Source of the DNA: Halichondria panicea
Lineage: Eukaryota; Porifera; Demospongiae; Suberitida; Halichondriidae
DNA: 64,000 nt
NCBI RefSeq assembly: GCF_963675165.1
Contig: NC_087387.1
Coordinates: 1,612,501 to 1,676,500 of the forward strand
Direction of reading: 5' to 3'
A program made the translations under genes and the position numbers. Shown here piece after piece: positions 54,417-64,000 of the stretch; the first letter of the stretch is position 1, and every line of letters starts with the position of its first letter. The notes below the pieces were generated by a model. It searched no databases, was not told the origin of the DNA, and saw only the letters and a list, made by a program, of their open reading frames with translations.

Positions 54417-56869
54417 ATGCAGTGCATTGTTATATTACTGGCTATTTTGTTTGCGAGCAGTGGAGTAGCAGTGCCTATCAGCTATGCAGCAGTGCCTATC
54501 AGCTCTGCAGTAGTGCCTATCAGCTCTGCAGCAGTGCCTGTCAGCTCTGCAGCAGAGCCTATCAGCGACTGTATCAATAGCAGCGACTACCTGAGAATTG
54601 AAAGTTCCCTTCTGAGCAGGCCCCAAAACTTGGTAAATTTGTATCAAGCTTTCTTTCCCACGAATAGACAAGCAAGTATTTCAGTTCAAGTCACCTATCA
54701 CTTTACTGGCAACCCTACTGATACAGTGATCTATCGATGGCTTGGCTCCTCTGTCTTGATGCTGATTCGTAGCGACTTGCTTCATTATCTCTCTCTATTC
54801 ACGTACAATGTCAAGACAAATCACGCAAATATCACCCTTGACCCGATTTGTGGGTTTCCAAGTGATGACAATGTAAATACCTCAGATCCAGTACCAAGTG
54901 ACTATTGCAAAGTGGCTAACAGCGCTGGTCATCATCTACTCAACAGTCTGACAGCTAATGTAAGTGCTGCAAATATAGATGTCGTAGTCTGTAGATTAGA
55001 TAACTATCGGGCTGGTTAATTAACAGGAGAGAGCTGATCAAACAGTTTTAGTATCTACAATCAGGCTCGTTTGACAAACAATTAACTGTAGGCCTCTACA
55101 CTGTGCATTGGCCTCTACACTGTGCATTGTATATATATATATATACTGAGCTTTTATCTCGTATATGCATACTGCAGCTTTTCTCTTATGCTGTGCATCG
55201 GAATTCAGTGATGCACAATGGAATTGACTCGTCAATTGAAAATGGATTCTCCGTGTACGTTTTTAATACCGAAAACCTCGGTGACTATTGTATCTTTGAT
55301 GAATTTAACAACTTTTTGCATTTAAGGACACTGTTGTTTGTTGCCTTTGGATTCTTGGAGCTAACGAGTGTGTTTTCCATTCCTCTGCTATTGGGTAGTA
55401 TTTATGGCGAGTTTAAAAAGAAAATGAGTAGTACCGATAAAAATGGCAACGAAAATAAACTTAGATACTTTGTTTGGGCAACTCTTGTATTGATTGTACT
55501 GATTATTCCATTGCTCTTTTGCTGTAATTTCTATGCGATTTGCAATGGCTTGAGCTCACCACGAACAAAATATAAAGACATCTGTAATGACTTTGCTAGT
55601 TAGTTATTCACTTAGTCATTTCCTGTTCTTAATGTTTCCTGTGTTGTAATGTTTACTGTTTAATTGTACATGCGCATGAGTTCTTATTACTAGTTAACAC
55701 TTCTTTTGTATATTGCTTTGTGCTCTAGCCCGGCGGCCTGCTCCTAGCGGCGCCCTTTGTGTATGGGAGCCTCTGCTCCACTGTCTTTGTTGTCTTAGTA
55801 TTTACCGTCCATGTTTTGTGCATACAGTTAGTTGATCCATGGTTGAATGTTTTAAATCTTATCTTGAACTGCCGCACGCTGCTCGGTGCACGAACTCAAC
55901 AACATCTTTGCAGGCTTTATAGTAATGGCTGTTTTTATGGTTGTTCTCCCTTTGGTGGACATACTAACAGCAATCGGTGTTGTGGGGATTCTTTACTGTA
56001 TTGTCGGAAAAAAACAACAACCCCGGGATAATGAAGATAAGCATGAGATAAACTGCTTTGGCTTTCCGGATTTTGCGAATACTGAACGTAGATGCATACG
56101 TCTAAAGATTTTCGTTCATGGTGTTGCCATTTTTGTTGTAACGTGGTTCACTCAACTTGCACTTTTCAATTCTATTTATGTGTTCATTGGAGCAATAGCT
56201 GCCCCTGTGGAAACTGGCTCACTTCTTCTCTTGTACATTACAAGCCTCTTTGCACTGATATTATTCTTCGCTGTGATCCTTAAAGTTATCCACAAAATAC
56301 TACCGGTAGTAGTTGCACAACTGGCAGTAGCTGCACAACCGGCAGTAGCTACACAACCGGCAGTAGCTACACAACCGGCAGTAGCTACACAACCGGAAGA
56401 AGATACACAACAGGGAGTAGATACACAACCGGCAGTAGCTACACAACCGGCAGTAGCTACACAACCGGCAGTAGCTACACAACAGGGAGTAGATACACAA
56501 CAGGGAGTAGATACACAACCAAGAGGAGCACCTCCGCCAGTAACAATTACTCGTTGTCAAGGTTGTTCGGGTTTCGCCTGCTTTATACCTTTTCTACTTT
56601 TGGTTTTAGTACTGGGCTCTGGTATCGGTGTTTTTGTTTCATTCATGTACATCTATATAACATTGAACCAGGAGTACCGAAACAATCGCGGCATACTGAC
56701 CTTCCTTGGGGCTCTCCTCCCCTCCCTCCTTGCATCAACCTCGGGGTATTTCTGGACGAGGATTATGCCATGCATTGGAAATAGGAACAGAGAACCACTA
56801 AGCGATATAGAAATAAGGGAATCAATGGAGTCTCTACTAAGGATTGCCAAAAGGATAAATCCAAATTAA
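54417..56869 (+). CDS. Gene B, orphan multi-pass membrane protein, open copy (unit 2)
   Basis: Nested in RIC1 intron 49618-57680. Proposed exons 54417-54959, 55178-55583, 55914-56869 give 634 residues in one frame. The ATG at 54,417 opens a signal peptide ([16 protein letters not shown]), then four imperfect VPISSA-type repeats and an ectodomain with several sequons. Seven hydrophobic segments follow; between the fifth and sixth lies a loop of about 13 six-residue repeats (PAVATQ, QQGVDT, 18-bp DNA repeats at 56,310-56,520). Intron 1 has GTAAGT/CTGCAG. Intron 2 is a 324-bp insertion absent from unit 1; if it is not spliced, the frame ends at about 55,600. The C-terminus is RIAKRINPN. No known family recognised; the 7-segment count is by eye and a channel, receptor or adhesion role cannot be told apart. 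Confidence 0.75.
55584..55907. mobile_element. 324-bp insertion that appears to form a new intron (unit 2 only)
   Basis: Unit 1 reads AAAGACATCTTTGCAGGC continuously; here ACATCT is duplicated (55,578-55,583 and 55,902-55,907) around the insert. The insert begins with GTAATG, usable as a donor, and the pre-existing host CATCTTTGCAG after the second duplication gives an acceptor. Removal of 55,584-55,913 keeps the frame (KDIC-FIVM in place of [10 protein letters not shown]). Unspliced, it brings an in-frame TAG. No clear inverted termini seen. Confidence 0.8.
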
Positions 56870-57183
56870 GACAAAACTGGTCAAGATACTACACTTAAAA
56901 TGTCAGAAAATGATGGAGCTAATGGAAGTGACTTTTAAATTATTGTACCCTATACTATATTTTTCACGAGTACGTCTTCTTACTGTGTGTGTATAATTAA
57001 TTCTGAATTTTGTAGATTGTACAATAACTAGTACCAAACTGACTAACACTCTGCATTGCTATAATGGAGTATATTCTTATTCACTGCATGCATGTGTTCT
57101 ATTCATTGTGTTCTTTGGCAACTCGATTATGTGACAACACCTGTTCTGTTCTATATTTGTAGCTGGTGACTAGAATGGAATTT

Positions 57184-57189
57184 AATAAA
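57184..57189 (+). promoter_or_regulatory. Polyadenylation signal of gene B (unit 2)
   Basis: AATAAA 315 bases after the stop, as in unit 1. Confidence 0.5.
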
Positions 57190-57231
57190 AACAGTCACAT
57201 GTTTTAGCCTCAAGTCTGTGAATATGTTTCA

Positions 57232-57532
57232 TTATGCCTCGAGGCGTAGCCACATGAGGGATACGGTAAAGCTGACTGTGTGTGTGTGTGTGTGTGTGTC
57301 TGTTCCAGCTGTAACTGCTCAATGGTTGCAATGCGACGAAAACTAACAGCTTCTATAGGCTTCTAGCTACTTTCTCTTGGATTTTGATTCGTGGATTAGC
57401 AAACTAAAGCTTCTTTCTCCAGTTATGGCTACTTTGGCTCATATTGAAGGCTGTTAATTGCAGTCTCTTCAGAATATTTCGTAGCATCATTTGTTTGCAC
57501 AAAGTTTCTATGAGTTAGCCTTGCACTATAAA
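57232..57532. mobile_element. Helitron-like family member, truncated (unit 2)
   Basis: Counterpart of 13,512-13,812 in unit 1; shares the TTATGCCTCGAGGCGTAGCC start and the same truncation. Confidence 0.75.
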
Positions 57533-60500
57533 GGTGATTATATCACAGAAAGTGACCCGGCCCTAACTAATGCAATCACTGCCCCCTTCAGTTTCCCCCC
57601 TAGCTCCCTTCAATGACCCCCTATACACTGTACTTACTTCCCTCCTATCCCCTAGTTCATGCACACTCTACCCCCTGCAGGGACCCCCCTGGGAGACAGC
57701 AGTCTCCATGCCACCCAGCTGGCCTGCTCCCTGGACATGCATGGTCTCTCATTGGTCCTCTCTGATGGGAGGGGCGTGTTCCTCACCTCACGCTCCTCTC
57801 GTCTGGAGCCTCAGGAAGTGGCAGCTGTTTCCATCCCTGGCCTGACTGGAGCCACCTGTTCCGCTCTTAATGGACGCTACAGACTGGTTGCTTTCGGAAA
57901 AGAAGAGTGAGTTAAGCATGCGATTATCATTTTGAAGGTTGTATGATATCTAGTGGAGGTAGCTATCAAAGGTAACTTGTTACAAGTATTAGAATATTTT
58001 GCCTGTGAACAACTTTTACGAATGAGCCAAATCAGCAGGAATTTGACCCTTTGCGATCTAACTATTGCGTTCTGGTGTGTCGTTACCAGTACTAATTTAG
58101 GTTTTGCTAGTTGTATTTTTTGCAAGTGATCAATGCGAGCAAAGTTTAATGGTCGCAAAACATTCTAGTAACAGGATTTATGGAAGTTTGAAATGCAAAA
58201 TTGGCTGCTAACAGTATTCTCCCTCCAGTGGTTCAGTGGATGTGTACTCACTGGATGATAGCAATGGCAGCTGGAGCATCTCCCACTCACTCAAGTTCTC
58301 CAGAAGTCAGTTCCCAGGTACTGACACTCCTCCACCACAGTACTTATGTTAGACCTAGAGCACTGATTGAGCAGTGGTGTACCCATGCAAGTAGTGCCTA
58401 TAGTTTTCAATCATTCTCAATTCACACACAAAAATGTGGCCTCTTTTATAGCTGGTAAACTACCTATAGGTCTAAGATGATCATTTTTAATGTATATACA
58501 TGTACGTAGGTAGGTGGTTAGTACACCACCACCGACCAGTGTGGGGCACATCCTGCTTGTAACTGCAGTGTGTAGTGGGGTACATAATTATTATAAGTGG
58601 CTATTTAGATTGCTGGCTAGCTAGGTATTGCCTGAGCAAGCAGGCAGTGCCTATTTATAATAAAAATCTCACAGCCTCATATAAAGTCACACATAAAGTC
58701 ACATATGTGGTACATGTACATGTATAATTATACATTTCTTCTTGCCCACGACAGAGACGGGACTCCAGCTGGGGAGTGTGGTGTGTGTGGAGTGGAGTGT
58801 GGGAGATGGGATGGTGGTGGGCGTGGCCTGGAGCAACGGAGGCCTCTCACTATGGACGGTGTTCGGGTCTCTACTCCTTTGTTCCCATGGCGACCAGCCC
58901 GGCACACCCTCCCCGCTTAACCCCCACTGCACTGTATTACAAAGCATTGTGAGTACTGTACATAGCAGTCAGTTAGTACATTGATTACCGTCAAGTGTCC
59001 AATACGTAGTTAATCGAATGCGAAAGACATTAATTTTACAAGCCTGATCATGTTTTTAACTATTGCGAATTGCATGCGATTGTGTGTTCTCTCCTTTGCG
59101 AGTCTTTTGTTCGCCACCAATGCGAAAACTTGCAATTCTCAATCAAAAGAGTCACATATCGAAACCCAGTATATGGTATTGCCCTCTGTTTTGTAGTATA
59201 CTTCTGAACAGACTATAATTATGTACATGTAGGTATCATTTGAGTATGCGTGTACTACAGCCTGTGTGCATGCCTAGTACATTTAGCAACTGCTACAAAA
59301 CCATCCTACATGTGTATATACATGTATAGAGGTAGAGGTAGAGTATATAATACATAACACAAAGATAGTTTTAAAATTATTGTATTTGTAACACCATGGC
59401 ACCTCTCTTTGTTCAGTGTTGGTCCTCTGACACGTATCACTTGTGGATGCTGGCCAAGACTGCCACTGAACACACCTCTAGCGAGAAACCGACCAATCAG
59501 AGTGGAGTATCCAATAGCAACGGTGGTCAAGTGATTGTCATGGGGTTCATGAAAAACGCTATAGTCAACAACCCTATCAGTGTAAGTACAGAGTACAGTT
59601 CTCAGTGTCCAGTTTAGTGTCTAGTTTACAGTGGTGTGGTCGTGTAGCCACTTTAATGAATAACCAAAATCTGGGACAAAGTCCATCGATTTTGTCCGAA
59701 ACAAAGGCTATTGTCGGGCGTTTTTTTCTCAAAAGTTTTGAAGATACACACCATTATTCACTTATATGCCTTCTGTAGTTATAGTGTACTTACATGTACT
59801 ATAAGTAGAATTTTGAATGTACATGTGTGTGTACGTACATGTATGTGTACCACGAAATCCTTTCAAGCCAGGACCCCCCCCTCTATCACCTGCAGGTTAA
59901 CCATAGTCATCTGTTCCTTCTCGGCTCTGACAGACTCTGCCTGAATCTGTGTAAGGTGACCACACCCACTCGGACTACAGGCGAGGCTAAAGGTCAGGCC
60001 ACACCCGCTGGGACCAGTGCAGTGTCCTCTCCGCAATGGAGGGTGGTCCAGTACCCCTCCAGCTACATGGCTCTCAACTGGCCAGTCAAGGTGGGTCTAG
60101 CATGACACAGCACACTGTTACTGTAGTGTTTAGTCACACTAATTTCTATTTGAATTGAGTTCAAACCCGAAAGTTATGTGGTCAATTATGGTATGCTTTA
60201 TGTGGTGGACAAGTATGCTTGGGACTTCTACATGGAAAATGCTAACTTTTAACTGGTTGGAGCTTACCAGCTCTACAGCATATAGATAGAAGTGCTTTTT
60301 AACAAGGAATCCAATAGTATATGAATTTCAGTGAAGTATAACAAAGTTATGACAACTTTATGAAGGTCAAACTCAACACAAATAGACTTTAGTGTGGTAG
60401 GTCTATTAGCATGACACAGTTAGTGTGGTGAGGTCACTGAAGGGAGTTGCATTTCCATACAGTGTACATTGCTTGCTATAATTATCTTTGTGGAAGCCAA

Positions 60501-61391
60501 TATTACATGTACATGAAAGTGAAGCTACTTGTGTTTACTGTAGCAGTGTCTAGTATACATTGCTCTTATAAGTGTACATGCGCATGCACTTGTCCAAGCT
60601 GTACATTGTTTGTACAAGTTTCAAAACGTACGTTCTATTGTCTTGCTTACTTCACTTTGCACATGTTATATTACAGTATGCAGCTGTGAATGCTGCTGGC
60701 AGTAACCTGGTGATAGCGGGGAGGGCGGGGTTTGCTCTCTACTCTGGATCACGGCGTAAATGGAAGTTATTTGGTAACGAGGTCCAAGAACAGAGTCTCG
60801 TGTGTCGAGGGGGCGTACTGTGGTACCAGGACATTGTGGTGTTCCCGTGCCGAGTACAGGAGCACAGCGAGGAGGTGTGAGGGTGTGTGTGTGTGGGGGT
60901 GGAGGGGCGTATGATATACTGTATCAGAGTGCATACATGTATAAAGTGTATAAAGTTTTAATAAGCTAGCTAAGCAGGCTAGTAACATTCTTCGTGATTC
61001 TGTCAGAAGTGTAATTGTGGCATGCAATATGGACGTACACGCGTATATAATTATAGCTCAGTACTATTTGCATGCCATCATCATTAGATTTTCGTTCGTG
61101 TGGTCATCATTCACATAATTATATCCACACACTGTTTCAGGTTCGCTTCTACTCCCTCCATTCTAACCTGGACAACTCCCAACTATTGCACTCCCTCAAA
61201 TCAACCTCTCCCACTGTCAAAATCAATCTCCACGGCGACTGTCTCCTCTTGGCATCACGTGACTGTTACATGACCATTATGGGTCTCAGCTTGACCACGG
61301 TTCCCACTCAAGGTGCGATTTTCTTATCGTACAAATGTGCTTACTTGTCTGGTTGTTGTCATTCTTACTAAAATTTGTGTTATACCGTATA

Positions 61392-61604
61392 CCGTGTTAC
61401 TAGAATGTTTTGCGAATATCAAACATTTGCGAACTTTGCGATGGTAGATCAATTCGCAACAATAAAATCCGCAAAACCTACTAGTATTTACACAGGATCC
61501 TTGCCAGAACACAATAGTTAGATCGCAAAGGGTCAAATTTTCTGCTGATTTGGCTCATTCGCAAAGGTTTTTCACTAGCAAAAAACATTCTAATAATACG
61601 GTAG
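61392..61604. mobile_element. TTACTAGAAT-type MITE, unit 2 only
   Basis: Ends GTTACTAGAATGTTTTGCGA and ACATTCTAATAATACGG are inverted. The interior is the reverse complement of the 19,618 family body (CGCAATAGTTAGATCGCAAA-type words). Unit 1 (18,126-18,140) lacks it and reads TATACCGTATAGCGGGTAAC. RIC1 intron. Confidence 0.8.
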
Positions 61605-64000
61605 CAGGTAATTTTTGTTGGTGCAAATGTTTGTATAAACTACCCATTTGAATATTTCGTATTTATATATTCATACAGCTCAGGATAGTGACGTTGAACC
61701 TATTGCAGTAGATAGTTTAATTTTCTATGATGCTCTATAATACGTGCATATGTCCGTACGAAAATAACCCGCTATACGGTACTACAGTTGTATAGTGCAC
61801 AATCATAGTGAATTTGCACGGCAATGCAATGTCCTTTGATCTATAATTATGATCAAGTTTTCCTCTCTCTTTATTTCCCCTCTCCCCCTACTACAGGGCT
61901 GGTTCTTAACGTGACCAAGCTGCGTGAGGTGTCTCTGGCTAAGTCCCTCCCCATACCCTGGGCCACCACCCTCGTCTCCATGACACTCTCCAACATCCGC
62001 ACTGATCCCTCCACACCCTCACACCCTCACACACCCTCTGGTGCAACTCAGAACTCAAAAATAGGTACAGTACATGTTTTGTATCAAGTGTCTACTACTT
62101 CACTTATTGCTAGTCACTATGGCTACCTGTCAAAGCTTTGTTTTGACAATGTATATATAGGCCTCAAAATGTCGTTGTTATGGGACAGTAAGTATGTTTG
62201 TGTATATCAATTTACCACAAATCGAGAAGCCTGCTGTTCAATGTAAAAATTCCTCTGTGCAGTATATGTACTACAGTGCGTTGTGCCCTCACACACTCAC
62301 ACACAGACACAGGTGCACACCTCCACACACACACACACTCCACACCTCATACACAGGCACAGGTGCACACCCTCAGGGCGTAGTCGGCTCAGTACTCTTC
62401 AACGTGAGTGGCAGGCTGCTGATGACTCAGCAGGAGACCTCCAGTGTGATTACCAAAGAGAACAGCCCTGATCAGATTGTGGTGAGCTGTACATGTACAT
62501 GTAATCTATGCATATACGTGGCTGGCTGGGTCAGTTAGTCTCTGAGCAAGAGAAGCTTTACAGTTACTGCTAGGAACATGCCCCTAGGCCGTACTGTACT
62601 GTACTCACACAAGGGGGCAATGCTTAGCCGACCCATTACAGTACAAATGTAACTGGCTTATAGGCACAAGAAATTATGAATGGTTAGGTTAACGATGCCA
62701 TATCAAAAATTGACAAAAACAAAGGCCTTGCGTTTTCCCGTGATTTTGGAGCAACCGTTTGAGGGTGGTTCATTTGGCTGTACATGTACAACTTGTGCAC
62801 AGCCTCTGCATGCATTACTGCACACACCATCTCTCTCCTCTTCTTCAGGAGAATCGTGTCACGTTCTCGTCCCCCGTGTGTCTGGCTGGCTCGGTGGAGG
62901 CTGTGTGGACTCCGCCCTACCACGCCCCCTCACACACACACCACCTTATGGAGTCACTCTGGCTCGCCTGTGGAGCTGCTGGGATTAAGGTAAATCCAGG
63001 TTTCCATACGAGTAAGTTCTTGATTCCAATACATTTTGGATTCCATAGGTGTACATGTATTAAATTTTGTAAGTGCAGACACACGTGTATACCATGAGCC
63101 AAATCAGCAGAAAAATTGACCCTTTGCGATCTAACTATTGCGTTCTGGCAAGGATCGTGTGTAAATACTAGTACTAATTTATGTTTTGCGATTTATGTTT
63201 TGCGATTTATTATTGCGAATTGATTAACCCTCGGCAAAGTTCGCATGCTTTGATGCTCGCAAAACATTCTAGTAATACAGTAGTACTAGTGTACATACTA
63301 ATCCACTCTTGCCAGAAACCTGAATGGTTTTGTCAGTAGCTGCATGCTTACAAATACTCGTTGGCCTTGCAATAACCATAATTTTCACTCCCCACTACTT
63401 ACGTGTTGTGTAGGTGTGGCTTCCCCTGTACCCACGAGACGAGGGTCACCCGACGTTCCTGTCCAAGAGGATCATGCTCACACTCCCCATCACTGTCTAC
63501 CCTCAAGGTGACTGACCACCTGTACAGTGTATCTGTGTGTCCGTGTGCGTACATGGGGGACCACCTGTACAGTGTATCTGTGTGTCCGTGTGCGTACATG
63601 GGGGACCACCTGTACAGTGTATCTGTGTGTGTATACATGTACATGGACATGTTATCTCTGTGTGTGTGTGTATGTACAACTGTACATGGGTAAGCCTTTG
63701 ATTTGGTTTGAAAGATTATACTCATGTCGCATCAACCACTGAAAATTAATACTGCTGCATTTTTGTTATCTTGTTACCATGGATATTTGTGATGTTGTCT
63801 CCTGTTTCTCCAGTTGTCCTGTTCTCTGATGCTATCATGTTTGGGCTCTCCCACGAGACTGCCTTCACTGACTCCGCCCACCCCAGCAGACACGCCTTCC
63901 CCTTCGCCACCATCGAGAGAACAGTGAGACCATTGTCACCTAGCTGCTACATGTTCCTACTGCACTTGTGTATGTATGTACAGTATGTTTATGTATCTCT

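Larger units (their letters stand above)
41699..64000. repeat. Unit 2 of the tandem segmental duplication
   Basis: This is the partner of positions 1-20,509. It starts matching unit 1 at the first base of the window, inside the receptor intron before the transmembrane exon, and still matches at the right edge, inside the RIC1 intron after exon 63,814-63,923. Insertions specific to unit 2 are at about 50,028-50,835, 52,703-53,465, 53,500-54,320, 55,584-55,907 and 61,392-61,604. It lacks the insertions that unit 1 has at 7,875-8,815 and 16,829-17,025. Confidence 0.97.
48880..64000 (+). pseudogene. RIC1: RIC1 homologue, unit 2 copy, frameshifted first visible exon, runs off window
   Basis: Exons matching unit 1: 48880-49003, 49472-49617, 57681-57906, 58229-58317, 58755-58948, 59417-59581, 59896-60090, 60677-60874, 61141-61312, 61897-62064, 62357-62481, 62849-62989, 63414-63507, 63814-63923; later exons lie beyond the edge. 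The first visible exon lacks seven bases (ACAGCTG) found in unit 1, which puts TAG at 48,988 in the RIC1 frame. All later exons stay open, with in-frame indels of +12 bp (59896-60090) and -6 bp (61897-62064). No N-terminal RIC1 exons lie between the unit 1 RIC1 end and here, so this copy is probably not a full gene. It could still be expressed from an internal start. Confidence 0.78.

Overview
This is animal (metazoan) nuclear DNA. The genes are split by many short GT-AG introns, the longest genes carry other genes inside their introns, and one gene encodes a TGF-beta superfamily type II receptor kinase, a family known only from animals. The remaining membrane-protein genes belong to no family I recognise. 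Together with the dense miniature transposons, this suggests an early-branching animal, and a demosponge would fit. That species-level guess is inference.

The dominant structure is a tandem duplication. Unit 1 (1 to about 20,509) is nearly identical to unit 2 (41,699 to 64,000), with an offset of about 41.7 to 43.7 kb that changes where transposons or small indels differ. Unit 1 continues to 31,116 through sequence whose unit 2 counterpart lies beyond the right edge. Each unit contains, on the plus strand, a type II receptor kinase gene and then a RIC1 gene (Rab6 exchange-factor subunit). An orphan 7TM gene lies in the last receptor intron. A second orphan multi-pass membrane gene (called gene B here) lies in a large RIC1 intron. 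Unit 1 also shows a five-exon minus-strand gene for a type I membrane protein inside a 5.5-kb RIC1 intron. Damage is distributed between the copies. Gene B is frameshifted in unit 1 and open in unit 2, whereas the 7TM gene and the first visible RIC1 exon are open in unit 1 and carry 7-bp deletions in unit 2.

The spacer (31.1 to 40.7 kb) holds decayed pieces of further units: a receptor ectodomain relic at 31.35 kb and an internally deleted RIC1 relic at 38.5 to 40.4 kb that is interrupted by a 1,035-bp inverted-repeat transposon. It also holds a stray ZIP (SLC39) zinc-transporter exon, a THAP-domain gene and three tandem paralogues encoding tiny proline-rich proteins, one of which has an N-terminal acylation signature.

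Mobile DNA is abundant and often datable, because the paralogous unit gives the empty site. It includes a MITE family with 9-bp target duplications, a 763-bp element also with a 9-bp duplication, Helitron-like insertions between A and T with no duplication, a 941-bp element with a 5-bp duplication, fold-back elements, and a 324-bp insertion in gene B of unit 2 that appears to have made a new in-frame intron.

Functionally, the receptor should sit at the plasma membrane and phosphorylate a type I partner, and its long tail has two PPxY motifs that could recruit WW-domain ubiquitin ligases. RIC1 acts at the Golgi on Rab6. The nested genes have no assignable function. An important caveat is that near-identical tandem units in a heterozygous animal can be an assembly artefact (two haplotypes joined), although the internal relics argue for real repeated duplication.
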